Shown piece by piece: positions 23,601 to 34,744 of a DNA stretch of 64,000 nucleotides. The DNA lies in assembly GCA_028554755.1 (NCBI GenBank), contig JAPTOF010000001.1, forward strand, positions 36,475,501 to 36,539,500, read 5' to 3'. Source of the stretch: Cordia subcordata (Eukaryota; Streptophyta; Magnoliopsida; Boraginales; Cordiaceae). The notes under the pieces were generated by a model, which did no database searches, was not told the origin of the DNA, and saw only the letters and a list, made by a program, of their open reading frames with translations. How positions within the stretch are numbered: the stretch's first letter is position 1; every line of letters starts with the position of its first letter. Both the position numbers and the translations under genes were made by a program.

Positions 23601-23842
23601 CTTTTCTCGGTATCACGTCTGGGGATTACTCAAGCCTGCCTTTTGGAATAATGATACAATCTATTGCTGCCTTATTGCCTCTTCAATGGATTAATCATGT
23701 GCCTGTGGTACAAGCTTTGTCTGAAAAGCAGAGAAAGAAAGGTAGAAGCAGGCGGTCTCGGAAGAACAGAAGAGTAGGGAGATTGGTATTTGCTTCAGTG
23801 TACTCTTATAGAAGAGAAAGGGAATGGGACATCGATAGGTGA
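20631..23842 (+). CDS. FBT: Folate-biopterin transporter family protein, chloroplast-targeted (2 exons, 554 aa)
   Basis: Exon 1 is 20631-21138, exon 2 is 22686-23842, with a 1,547-bp intron. The junction codon reads G|TT, giving YISIG-VLLQ-VLSWGP, the expected uninterrupted family sequence. This fixes the acceptor at 22685, not the AG at 22696. Residues 1-~90 are serine/basic-rich without a domain, like a plastid transit peptide. The membrane part starts at about 93 (MMMVLCGFGYWVNGFRCFPW) and contains KPLYGVLSDALYIGG (about 145-159), ACVLLSNLGASIAEVAKDAL, SGSIFCYQTQCLNLD, KLLPFYVL and GCEGSLMSFLAS, all typical of this BT1/MFS-like family. The C-terminus is highly basic (RSRRSRKNRRVGR). Family members carry folates or pterins across plastid envelope membranes, and length agrees with plant members of about 500-560 aa. 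Which paralogue this is, and its substrate, cannot be decided here. Confidence 0.93.
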
Positions 23843-24836
23843 GAATCAACTTAGCAGTTGGTAACGTTTTGGATTGAAGATGGAGCTGACAAAGGGAGCA
23901 TGAAATTCTGAACCTTTTTGCCATACATTTGCAGATAAGTTTCGTTTCTTTGCAACGAAGGTCAGATTGGGAAAGAGGGGAAAATGTCTTTGGTCTTTCA
24001 AAGAGAAGCAACAACCACTAAAAGGTATCCCCAGATAGTAGGGACCAGAAGTTGGGAATTTGTGAGAGAAGTTATCCAGATATCGTGAACTAAGTCTCTG
24101 GGCCATCTGTCACTCCCATGAGCCTACAACACTAGGCCCCTGAGTGAGACTAGTGTCGTAGGCTTGGGGGCATTACACCATCCATGTTAGTTCAGAGATG
24201 TGGTGACGAGATTTTTCCTGAAATGCAGCTGATTGATCTTTCTCTGGTCCCGTAAGAATTGGTTTAGGCGGTTTTCGTCTTCTGAACAGTGGTGTGCTTC
24301 CTGAGCTTGGAGCTGTAGTTCTCATGTTCATTGTTGACTTTTCATAAAAACCTCAACGTTCCCCCAACAACTATGCATAATGTTGGCGCTGGAGAAATCT
24401 GGAGCTTTCCTGCACTTCCATGCACCAACCAAGCAACTGAGAAGTTCTGGTTGAGAAATTATACGTGCAGAAATATTATTCAGAAAACTCGTCTTGCTAA
24501 GTATGAGACATCACTGCTTGTGTAAAAAACTTTCCCGACGGTTTGGTGCCACATTAGTGACCATCGTGCCATTGCTAAATGTTTGGCACAGTGGTTTTCT
24601 ACCCAGCATTTCTAGTAGTGCTATAAAAAAATGTTTCTGTAGTAAAAGTTGGTAACTAGTTCTCATTGTCGGAAGCAGTTTTTTCTTGTATGGATCCAGG
24701 TATTGGTAGAAATCCAAAAGGTAATGGTTGTATATATATATTTTTTTATCTTCAAAAAATACAAAGTTAATTACATTCAAATAAATCTAGGGATCGATAC
24801 TCCTATACAATTTTTTCCTAAAATCTGTCAAAGCTC
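23843..24836. other. 3' flank of the transporter gene and intergenic DNA
   Basis: The first few hundred bases are the probable 3' UTR; no canonical AATAAA is seen close by. It contains a strong short hairpin at 24122-24163. The short frames show no domains. Confidence 0.45.
24122..24163. repeat. Short inverted repeat (14-bp stem)
   Basis: GCCTACAACACTAG (24122-24135) pairs with CTAGTGTCGTAGGC (24150-24163) with one mismatch and a 14-base loop. It lies about 280 bp after the transporter stop codon. It could be a MITE remnant or a structured element in a long 3' UTR. Confidence 0.7.
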
Positions 24837-24962
24837 ATTTGGAGGGTAATCAAATGGTGAATGTCCAATCGAGGATTGGAGCCTAAAATTTGCAAAGTCA
24901 GTTGGAAGGTCATCAAATGATGATATCCAATCAGGGATTGGATCCTAAAATTTGCAAGTCAG
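24837..24962. repeat. Tandem duplication, two ~62-bp copies
   Basis: TTTGGAGGGTAATCAAATGG...CCTAAAATTTGCAAAGTCA is followed at once by TTGGAAGGTCATCAAATGAT...CCTAAAATTTGCAAGTC. The two copies are about 85% identical. No coding function is seen. Confidence 0.75.
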
Positions 24963-27166
24963 TCGGTGCATGAGTTATATATTTTGTTCCAAAAGGATTT
25001 AATATTTATATGCACGTGACTCAAAAATTCTACAGGAGGCAAATAGTGGCGGCTAAGTATTGATCGAGGTTTGCGCTTGTGTCATTTGGCTCACTTGATG
25101 CGATATTGCGATTCGTATCTTTTAGCATAAGTTTCATTCTGGCAAAAAGGAAAGAAGAAAAAGAATTTCATTACTGTCCTATATTATACTTCACTTCTCC
25201 CTGAACTTTGAAACACAACACAGATAAGTTAGTGACCTATTCGAGCCTTATTTTTTTATCTTATAGGCAATTAAATCCTTTTATCTTTGGTTTAAAATGT
25301 GAAAAATGAGTTTCTATCTTTCCAATTTAATTTGCAACATTGTTAGATATGTAAAAAGTCATAAAAAAATTAACAGCTACGTATATGTGAATTAATGATT
25401 CGGAGACGTAGGGACAGACCTTAGTAAGGACTAGGATGCGCCATGGTCTCCCAATTTTTTTGAAAAAAAATATACATATATGATGTCATTGATTTTTTTA
25501 ATAAAAAATACTAAAAAGATTTTGTAATTAGCCCCCCAACAACCAAACTAATTTAATTTGTATGAGTTGAGTTATTATTTTCTATGATAAATCTAAATTA
25601 AATGTTAGTTGAGTTATTTAATTTGCATGAATATCAGTCTTTTTTTTTTTTTTTTTTACTTTATATAGATATCTAATTTGTTCTTTCCAATATATGTAGA
25701 AATTTCTCAAGTCTCAATTCGTTATTATTTTTTATAAAAGAATATTGAAGGAGTATTACAACTGAGGTATATTATTGTACTTGTATGATTTGTGTTTATT
25801 TTTTTTGAAATTATTGTAGACATACTTTATAACATTTGAAAATAAATATGCATTTTAATAGTTTTTAAATATATTGTCATATATTCGTTATAACATTGAT
25901 AATTTGTCCCCTCAAATGTTTTGTTCAAAGTCTGCCACTGTGGAGACATACAGCTGGATCGAATTAGTTTGAAAATCAACCTTTAACAATCTTTTAATTG
26001 CATCTGGTAGGTCGTCCTATCTGTTAGTTTGCAATGGTAGTATTAATTTGAAATTCGACACTCAATCCACACATTTATTAACTTTTTATATATGTGCATT
26101 AGGTAAAAATCTAAAAGTCTCAGCATCTTTTCACATTTCTTAACCAACATTATGCTAGACCCCAAGTGTTCCGTAGTACTATTGATTTAGTGTGAGGACC
26201 TCGTCAGTCTCAATTTCTCGAGTCATTGTTAGATTCTTGTAATCCCTTATAGCACACCAACCTCATTTTGGATCATGTCTAGCTTGTGCCTTGGCCTCGG
26301 CCAATGATACTCCCTAGCTCTCTCACAAGACAACTTTTCTTTGACTTAGTTGTCTTGAATATGTTTCTTTTGCTCAAAAAGTAACCATTTTTTCCCCTTT
26401 TGGGGTGATGCTTTTTGAAGGCTGTTGTGTAAGAAATTAAATGTGTCATTATCGTCAAAGATAGCGGACCTTGCATGTTAATTAATTAAGTATTATTTGG
26501 CAAATATTCCTAAACAATAAGGTATATTCTTAAAATATACAAAGAATATGGTTAAATATTCTCATAAACAAGGTATAGAAACCGTAAGACACATGGTGAC
26601 ATACTGTCGCTTAACAAGATCAGGTCAAACAAGCTTGAACAACCGAAGAGAATATGCTAGAGTACAGAAGCAAATGGTTTGGTGTAACTCCACCTCTTAA
26701 TTTGTTGTCTGTCATCTTGTATAGTACATTCTTTCACTTTAAATTCTCGCTTGACATGATTTTCACAGTAAACTAATTGACAATGGTGAAACTAATTATG
26801 AGGTGGTGGAACTAATATTGGGCTAGCTGGAAAAAAGTTTATTCACATAAATGAGAATCAAATTGCGTATTTTTAACCACAAAGGAACAAAAGATTTCGC
26901 ACCTTCACGATACATTCATTGAGCCTCATAATTTTTTTATGTGTTTTAACTTAAAGTTCGTATAAAAAACCACATCAGGTTTGATTCTAAGTGTATCAAC
27001 AAATAATCAGCGTTGAGAGTTTGTCAACAAGAATATAATCGAAATCCAGAGAAGATAATTAATGGCCAAGGAAAACAAGTACATATCATATCAACGAAAA
27101 AATGGGACCAAAAAAGATAGCAAAGAAGATTCGGAAACAACTTTGGTGGATTGCATATAAAAGTCA
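24963..27166. other. Intergenic DNA, no gene seen
   Basis: AT-rich sequence. The part from about 25400 to 25941 may be a degraded mobile element: an A/T-run core bounded by GACGTAGGGACAGACC and by CCCCTCAAATG...AGTCTGCCACTG, the latter resembling the end of the repeat suspected near 1720 and 12750. The remaining 1.2 kb shows no domain-like frame on either strand. Confidence 0.45.
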
Positions 27167-28990
27167 CTAGAAGAACAAATGTTCTAATTCACCATCTTCA
27201 CTCCCTCCAGTTGCCCTTTTTCCTTCATAACATTCTTGAGTTATAACAACAGGGATTGCGACGATATCATGATCTAGTTTAGAGAAAAGAGAAGGCTTCA
27301 TCTTTTTTTCTTTTGCATTGAAAGATAAGATAGGCTTGCCATAGGAACTACAATGCATCAAAATCTCTCCATCTCTCCATGTTACAATGGGTCGATGGAT
27401 GACTCTTTCTCTTGAAATGACAGCTTCTATAGTCCATGACTCAACATCTCCATATTTTCTCATACACCATATCACAATTTCATTATTTTCAGGATCAGGG
27501 GGAGTAACTATGTGAGAATACACATAGAAATTTCTCAAAACCCCCAAAACATTAGAACTAGTCCCTCCTTTCCTATCAATATGTGGATATGAAATCGAAC
27601 GTGCTTTTTCTCTTTGATGTCAAATGAATATATAAAGCCAGGATTTTTAAGTGGAAATTCCTCTGACCAATGAAGTGCTCCATGAAGGGGAATCTTGCAT
27701 AAAGTACTAATATGTGGAAAGGGTACATCGGCAACATTTCTCCATGTGTGATCAACCCGCAAGGTGAAAACCTCAGACAACTTATCGCCCTTTGTAATCC
27801 TTAGCACTTCTTATTGGCCAGTGGTAGGGTCACATCCGAATCCAAATACTAGGGTTTTTCTAGCTTTCAGGTTTGGTTGTGGAAGCCCCACATATTCTTC
27901 AAGTATTGGGTTCCAAATATTAAGAGGGTGTTTGGTTTGACTTTTTTTCTAGTCAAACTTACTTAAAGCCTAATTTAAGCTAATAGAAGTGTTTGTTTTA
28001 ATTAAAAATGTGTTTTTTTAAGTAGCTTTAAGTAGAAAATAAAAAGCTCCCCAACCCCAGCTTTTGCTTTTTATGGCTTTAAGCACGTTGAAAAAAAACA
28101 AGTTTGACCAAATCATTTACTATCTTATCCTTACCTTTTTATTTTTATTACTAAAATATCTTTTCTCTTTTATCTTATACTTATCTTTTTAAATTATATT
28201 TTAATGTCTTTAATAGTTATTTTAACTATATAACTTATTTTTTAGCCACTTTAATCAAACATGTAAATACTTATTTTTATAACTATAACTTTTATTCAAA
28301 CACGTAACTATTTAAAATTGACAATAAAAAAAAGTCACTTAAAACTAAAAATGCTTTAAATAGCTTTTTTTATAAGCCAATCCAAACACTCACTAAATAT
28401 CACACTCACTTTGCTTGTCGAAAGTGCGTAAAGAGTGAGATAAACAGATCAACCCATTAAAACAACCCAAAAAGTCTACATGTTGGTCGGGTGTGTTAGC
28501 TGGGGTTTTCAGAAACTTCATCCCCTCATCAATTTGATTGGGTGTCTTATAGTCCCATTTTAAGTTCAAGCAATTCAAACCACCTGTGACGGGGGATAAC
28601 CTAGACCTCTACTTTGGAAGACCAAGAGGCTAGCATAGGGTATTCTTTTGCGATACTCTCTAGCAAAATAAGGGTCTAACAGAAGATCATAACATTGTTT
28701 TACAAACGCAAATACAATCGGAGATGCAGTTGGTAGGGAGTCTCGACAATATATCTACCAAAATGCCCGTTGGAAGGTCTAGAATAGAAGAAACCCTGGG
28801 AATCTGTTTCCGAGGGGTAGATTGCGTCGTCTTTGAATAGCCTGAGAAATTAAGCAATCAATTTTCAGCGTCTAAACTCAAAAAATAAAACAATAAAAAT
28901 ATCTAGAATATTTCTCAGAATTATAGATAACATACTTAGATTCATGCCATGATTTCTCGTCATAGCAGTCATGTGTTGAAAGAAAATTTT
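27167..28990 (-). pseudogene. F-box protein pseudogene, copy 1 (F-box associated domain), interrupted by a MITE
   Basis: Reading leftward, about 28750-28690 carries a degenerate F-box (DILSRLP...VCKT). 28578-28394 reads VDFLGCFNGLICLS. After the MITE at 27924-28393 come NPILEEYVGLPQP, FGFGCDPTTGQ, then VFTLRVDHTWRNVADVPF, GALHWSEEFP and IYSFDIKEKK. After a frameshift near 27541 follows a tail with YSHIVTPPDPENNEIVIWCM. This order (LGxxNGLICL, GFGYDxxTxxYKV, VxxLxxxxWR, GxLHW, IxxFDxxxE) is that of the plant F-box associated interaction domain. A stop after PTTGQ, frameshifts in the F-box part and the insertion show it is not functional. Intact members are substrate receptors of SCF ubiquitin ligases. 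Confidence 0.85.
27924..28393. mobile_element. Tourist-like (PIF/Harbinger) MITE
   Basis: A 470-bp insertion with ends GAGGGTGTTTGG and CCAAACACTCAC, AT-rich and non-coding, flanked by TAA at 27921-27923 and 28394-28396. The related F-box copy near 38665-38690 runs through the same site without an insertion (...GTAAATATC...), which supports a 3-bp TAA duplication. The ends resemble the GGGTGTTTGG-type termini of Tourist elements. Confidence 0.8.
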
Positions 28991-29167
28991 GCAAGAAACC
29001 TTGATGCGAGGTCCTATGGCCAATTGTTGACACGTTCTCATTTGTTAATTCTTCCCTGGCCACTCTGTTTTCACTCCCCACCCTTTCTCTCTCTCCCTAT
29101 ATATATTATTAGGGTTGGGCCTGTGTTTTATGATTTGTGAATTTTATTACAACCAGTGTACTTTTAT

Positions 29168-29587
29168 CTATAATTCGTATGAATTTATTTTTTAGTAATA
29201 AATATTAAATTAAGTTAAATTTATTCATTTTTAATAGCAGATGACAAATTTAATAATGAATGTTCTGTGTTCTGCATGAGCTTTGTTTAAATAATAAATA
29301 TTAAATTTATTTAGATTTAATCTTTGAAATTCACAAATAAAAATTACTTTAAAGGCTTTTAAGAATTATTTAATTAGTAATTAAAATTTTAAATTAAAGC
29401 TAATAATATATATCCGTAATAAATAAGAAATGAACCTTTAAAAATTCACGAATGAATATTCTATACAGAGCATAGAATATTTATAACTAAATTCTTCATA
29501 TGCTATTAAAAATTAAACCAATCAACTTAATTTAACATTTTCGACCAAAAAATAAATCCGTGTAGAGCACGAATAAAAGTGCACTAG
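29168..29587 (+). mobile_element. Possible short Helitron
   Basis: A possible 5' end TCTATAATTCGTATG lies at 29168. At the 3' side CGTG-TAGAG-CACG forms a small hairpin (about 29561-29573), followed 10 bases later by CTAG (29584-29587). The body is AT-rich and non-coding. The hairpin is weak, so this is tentative. Confidence 0.3.
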
Positions 29588-31044
29588 TCTATGCCTATAC
29601 TATAAAACAAAATAAAATGCAATTCTGTGCTGCCATGTGGTGCTTTAGAAAACAAGCTTTCCACTTTATGCTTAAGACTCTTCTGTCCCAACATTGATAT
29701 TATTATTTCCATTATAGACCCTAATTTTTCTCATTGTCTTTTGGTTCAAAAATCCTATTTCACAAAATCAATGGTGAATGTGGTGCTTGCCATATATATC
29801 TTTTATGTCACATCACAAATCCTGCATTATACATTAAAATTTGATTCTACGGATTTCAATTAATTCCATTATAATGGAAAGTTCTTCAATTTTCAATGTT
29901 TATGTCGTTATTTAATACAAATTCAACTATCTCATTTTTATTTTTAATGCTATTTAAAATTCAAAAAACCATTCCTATTTCAATGCATTAATTTATTTGT
30001 TATCTTCTGTACAAACACTATTTTTTAGCTATTTTGATGTGAAGCCTTCTATATACTAGGAAACCTACTGATTCGATTGCTTCTCTTGAACGCAAACATC
30101 CCATTCCTATTTGAATGGCTTTCTTTGTAATTGAGTATTTCTATCCTAGGGTTTTGTTTTCCGATACACATCTCTATATTTGGGTGCAGATGGTGCTATT
30201 TATTATTTGTTTTCCTTTGATGCATTCCTGTAATCTTTGATGGCCACCTCTATATCTACAATTACATTTTGCTGTCGTGATTTTGTTCGTTTTATGCAGA
30301 GACTTTTGGTATTCCCATTTTTTTTTGGCTATTACACCTATAAATTTCAATTTGATCTTGCTTTTTCATTACAGTAACAATCTCCTTCTTTATTTTCTTC
30401 ATGTGGTACATGGTGTGTCTACTTCTGGAAGCAGGTATGTGATAATTGCTCAGGATATTGTGTATTTGCATGTGTTATTTTTTCACATAGCATATGAACT
30501 AATGATATCTTTGCTTTTTATTTGTGTTATCATTATTTTAAATGAATTTCTCCTATATGTAGCATATGAACTAATGATATCTTTACTTTGTATTAACCTC
30601 ATTAGCCTTTCGCTTTAAATCGTCCTGCAAAACTTGACTACATCAGGTATGTGCCTGAACTTTGAGCTTAATTGGATTTGACTTGGGCTTTTAGATGCAT
30701 CACTAAATCTGCTCCTATGTTATCAAATGGGTTTTAAATCTGCTCCTATGTTATCAAATGGGTTTTTTTTTATATGTCTTGGAAGGGTTTTGTTTTGATG
30801 TATCATATGTCTTAGTTGGCCTATTCTTTCTATTCTATTTTTTAAATTATATCAAATTTTTGTTACTTAAATTTCATGGTATGCTTATGTTCCACCACCT
30901 TCTGTTGACAAACGTCTGTTTGTATCATATTCTATTGCTATATATTATCTCTTTTCCAATGTCTTTTACTGGTTTACTTGGTTCGTGTATGGGTTCTATT
31001 ATACTAGTTTTGTTTTCATTAAAGACCTTTTTAATCAAACTACT
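29588..31044. other. Non-coding repeat-rich DNA starting with a Helitron-like 5' end
   Basis: TCTATGCCTATACTATAAAA at 29588 resembles the TC-starting 5' terminus of plant Helitrons and directly abuts the CTAG of the previous unit. No 3' end on the same strand was found. Inside are a 31-bp perfect tandem duplication (30705-30766, AAATCTGCTCCTATGTTATC...) and a direct repeat of GCATATGAACTAATGATATC near 30488 and 30561. The hydrophobic frames at 30277-31048 are low-complexity and have no recognisable domain. Confidence 0.4.
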
Positions 31045-31073
31045 TTAGTATAACACCCGTGCGATGCACAGGG
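31045..31073 (-). other. Helitron-like 3' terminus
   Basis: On the minus strand CCCTGTGC-ATC-GCACGGG (31073-31056) forms a strong hairpin followed by TGTTATA and CTAA, matching the CTRR rule. The element body would run rightward from here; its 5' end was not found. Confidence 0.55.
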
Positions 31074-32983
31074 CAATTTTTAACAATATCAATATTAGTA
31101 ACAAATAAGCAAATAACCAAAAAGATTTTCAAATATTAATAGGTATAAGAAAAGGCAGCAAAACAATAAAATGGAATATTACAACACACTAAAGTAGAGT
31201 CAATATAAAAAGTGACAGTATCTAACTAAAATTGTAAGAAAGAATTTAGATTACATGAAACTTAATAATAACATCTTACATGAAACTTAATAATAACATT
31301 TTTTAAAAACTAATAACATGTTCCATAAACATCAATATTCCAAATTACAGAAAATTTAAATTCTCCTAAATTAACAGTGATTCAAGTTCGCATACATCGT
31401 CCAGTTGAAGACTAAATGCACTTCGTACTGCAATCCAACCTTTCGAGTGGTCCAACCTTTTGAAAGAAAGAAAGGATCCATTGTGTCTAGTGCGCACTTT
31501 GAAGTGCCTATTTCGGTAGCCAATGTAATTTCTTCTATTATACCCAACTGAGTTGCTTCAACAAATTCTCTACGAATTGGCTAGACCATATAATTATAGA
31601 TGAAGTTAACATGCACGTTATATTAATTAGAATATGCAGATAACATGACAAATATAAAACCATAGCATATTTTACCAAATAATGAATGCGTTTATTGCAT
31701 GGCAATTTGACCAAGTGGACCTCATTGGAAAACTTATTAAATATAACTTGTAGTTCTGCAACTGATGGTTCAGTGTGAAAACCAATTACACCATAACCAA
31801 TTAAGGAAGAAAAAGAATTGCATAATATTATTGTATATTGCACATAGATAGAAATCAAAGTTACTCGGAAAAACTTGCATGTATAACTTGTAGTTCTCCA
31901 CCAATTTTTAATGATTGTCTAAAAGTTATGCAAGTATTCATCAAAGATTTTTTTTCATTTGACCCCAATGACTTATAGGCCAAAATAACACCCAAATCTT
32001 TGAAAATAAATCTACCCCGGGTGTCAAAAATATATTTTTTATGATAACATGCCTAATTCTTGCATAAAACTTCCAACAAAATTCATAGTAATCATAATAT
32101 ACAATCTCTAAGTAAGAAATCCAACCAAAATTGTCACAAAATTCATCAACCACATTCTTGAAACACAAAAAATTCTAAAATCTCAACATGTAAAAATTTT
32201 CAAGAATGTAAGGGGTTGCAAAACCCTCTTTTGTAGCACCAAATATGAAAAACAAAGTGAAATACTTTACAAACGTGAGGTTGGATATTTTGAGTCTGGA
32301 ACTTACCATTGAAGGAGCGAGTTAGAGAGCAACGTGAGGGATAGGGTGGTGCTTGGCGACACGTCACCATCTCTGGTTGGCCATCGATGCTATTGGTCAC
32401 ACAATGGGCAGTGGTGGGTTGGATTTTGATCTTGTTCTTTTGGCTTTTTTTTTTTTTTTGTGGAATGTATGGTGTTTTCTTGGCTTGTCTCTTCTTTCCA
32501 ATGTGTTTTGTGAGGTGACTAAGGAAGATTTGTGATGGTTATGAATGTTTTTGGTGGTGGTTATATAGGTGGGTGTAGTGGCTCTCTGGTGAAGAAAAAG
32601 ATGAGGCGGAATTGAAAATAAAAGAAGGTTAGGGCTTGTCTTATAAAAACTTTAGAACAACCTAGTGCATCTGCGTGGGCATGCCTAAGCATCCAGTGCC
32701 CAATTTTTCAGAAAATTCAATAAAAATGCACCAATTTTCCAAAGCACATCTCTCCTGCCAATATCAAAACCTTCTCATAACAATTTCAAACTAAAGTCAG
32801 GGGTTCTCAAGGAAGAAGAAGACCAAAAATAATTGAAAATTTCTAAAAGATTTGGAAAAAATTGCAAAAATAAAAAATCAACTAAAACACACTAGAAAAC
32901 TCAAAATTAAAATTTCTAAATCTGTTGGTTGCCTTCCACCAGCGCCTTTGTTTAACGTTGTTGACTTGACATAGCCAATTCAT
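31074..32983 (-). other. Unresolved region, possibly Helitron cargo and the 3' part of the Athila-like element
   Basis: Two minus-strand patches look exon-like. About 31555-31380 reads EEITLATEIGTSKCALDTMD and continues DPFFLSKGWTT; about 31810-31690 reads YGVIGFHTEPSVAELQVIFN and continues with KLPCNKRIHYLV. I do not recognise a family. From about 32660 to the pol stop at 32984 the sequence is the non-coding tail that follows pol in the Athila-like element. The element's 3' LTR was not found, so its left boundary is open. Confidence 0.35.
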
Positions 32984-34570
32984 CTAAGCATTATCCGGAG
33001 GCTTTTTTTGCTCAATTCTCTCATGGACGGGCTTTAAACAATGTCCATCAACTTTGATGACTTTGTTCTTCAACTGCACCACAAGAAAACAATTTAGTAA
33101 TAACAAAAGGACCTACCCATTGATGAGTCCAAAATAAACCATGAATTCGTAGTTGATTGTGCTTAAATTCAAGATTAGATGCTTCCTAATTGAGGTTTTT
33201 TTGTATATATTTGTATATTTATGTTTGGAAAAAGGAGTTGGAAGCATTATATATGAATTCAAGAGACTTTTGGAAATGTTTGGAGCTATTAAAATTGATT
33301 TTGCCACCTTCAAAGTGAGCCTGAAAGTCTTGCATGGGATTGACCAGCTTTTGACCGGAGAATTGGAAGATATTTTGCACATTTCTTGAAGAGGAATTGT
33401 CGACTAAAAATACATATTAGTTCTAGAAGGAAAGATAATATTTTGGAGGAGTTCTTTTTGACCAAGATGCATTTTGGTTATTTACCTTATTTTTAGATTA
33501 GCATTAAAAGAGTCTCCTTATCTAAAGGAGCTCTTTAGTTAGATATTTTCTATAAATCCTCTAGGGAACTATGTAGGAATTAGTCAAGATTTTATTCATT
33601 AATTTTTTTCCAACAAATATTTTTCTTTCTTCTAGGCATTTAATTGCCAGACTTTTATCTTAGCTGAGGTTAATTTGAAGTTTATGGCTCTACGAAATCT
33701 GTGAGATCTAACTGATTTCCTCCTTTCACTTTGTTTTTGGTATTTATGTGTTTACTAGTTTTAAGAATTAATATTGTCTTATGATTTTTTAATTAGGGCC
33801 CATTATTCAATTGGTCGATGATAGATAGCCAAATAGATTAATTTAATTAATCTAAGAATAGTGATAATCAAGTCTCCTATGTAAATATACAATCTAACTG
33901 AGTGATTTTCGTGAGAGAATCCACTTTTAGAATCAAGTCTTTCCAAAGCCTAGTGCTGTCAATAGATAGACCCTGTGGGCATCTTCAGGGGGATAGACCG
34001 TCTAATAGGTAAGACAACAGTAGGGAAAAATTTTAGGGGTTTTAAACTATTATCAATATTGAAAGGAAAGATAAGGTTGTTAAGCTTTGCCGACAACTAT
34101 AACTGGTTTATCAAAGTAGACAAAAGTCATCTTTGCTTCTAGGATCAAAGTTGTAAACCTAAATGGGGAATACACCCTAGGCTAGGTAGTTTATCATTTA
34201 ACTCTTTTTCTTTATTATCTTTCTTTATTTTTAATCTGTTATTATTTCTTTAGCTTTTTTTTATATTGTCTATTTAATTTTAATTGACAACCCTTTTTTT
34301 CTTGTATTTCGCTTGTTCTTTCGTCTTGGCGTAAAAAGTATATTTTAAACCAATCACTATGGGATCTACCTTTCTCACCACTATTGCAAATAGTGAGGTA
34401 GAGTAGGAATTTTATTTTTGGTTCGGCACCCTTCACCCATCTAGTCTGTGGATCATAGGGAAACAATTTAAAATCAAAATGATGATATAAAATTTTTTGT
34501 CCAACAAAAAATTGTTTTCTGGCAATAACTTTTTCTACAAGTTCTTTTTCTTTTCCTTACGGATTTTTGC
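32984..34570 (-). pseudogene. Integrase C-terminal fragment, interrupted by a solo LTR
   Basis: The right part (34570-34436) reads VGQKILYHHFDFKLFPYDPQ followed by TRW. The left part (33120-32984) reads VGPFVITKLFSCGAVE, then after a small frameshift NKVIKVDGHCLKPVHERIEQ, and ends in a stop. These correspond to the end of pol after the integrase core (usual form VGxKVLLxxSxLKLFPGKLxSRWxGPF). The two halves are contiguous once the LTR and one copy of its 5-bp duplication are disregarded. The catalytic core is absent. Confidence 0.8.
33121..34435 (+). mobile_element. Solo LTR in integrase sequence of the opposite strand
   Basis: A 1,315-bp segment starts TGATGAGTCC, ends CACCCTTCA, and is flanked by the 5-bp duplication CCCAT (33116-33120 and 34436-34440). 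It is a diverged homologue of the LTR at 37093-38517 but in the opposite orientation; shared blocks include AGCCAAATAGATTAATTTAA and TTAGACGGTCTA-type sequence. No internal region adjoins it, so it arose by recombination between the two LTRs of a related element. Confidence 0.9.
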
Positions 34571-34744
34571 CTTCTCATGAGCATTGTTTTTCCTCTTCTC
34601 AAACTCTTGGGGTTGTAATTTCCTATGTGTACCCCTTTTATCCACCATAGGTGGATCCAATTGGCTTCGAGTTTCTTCCATTGGCTTTTTTCAATTCCCC
34701 CACATGGCAATTGATTCCTACAAGTTAGTGTTACCTGCAAAAGT

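Noticed and set aside
30277..31048. Hydrophobic frames resembling membrane proteins
   Set aside because: TTT/ATT-rich DNA gives such frames by chance; no conserved motif and internal duplications break them.
32353..32535. Plus-strand 60-residue hydrophobic frame
   Set aside because: Low complexity, T-run derived, in the non-coding tail of the Athila-like element.
34242..34466. 74-residue minus-strand frame
   Set aside because: A chimera: its start is true integrase tail, the rest is antisense of the solo LTR. Not a separate gene.
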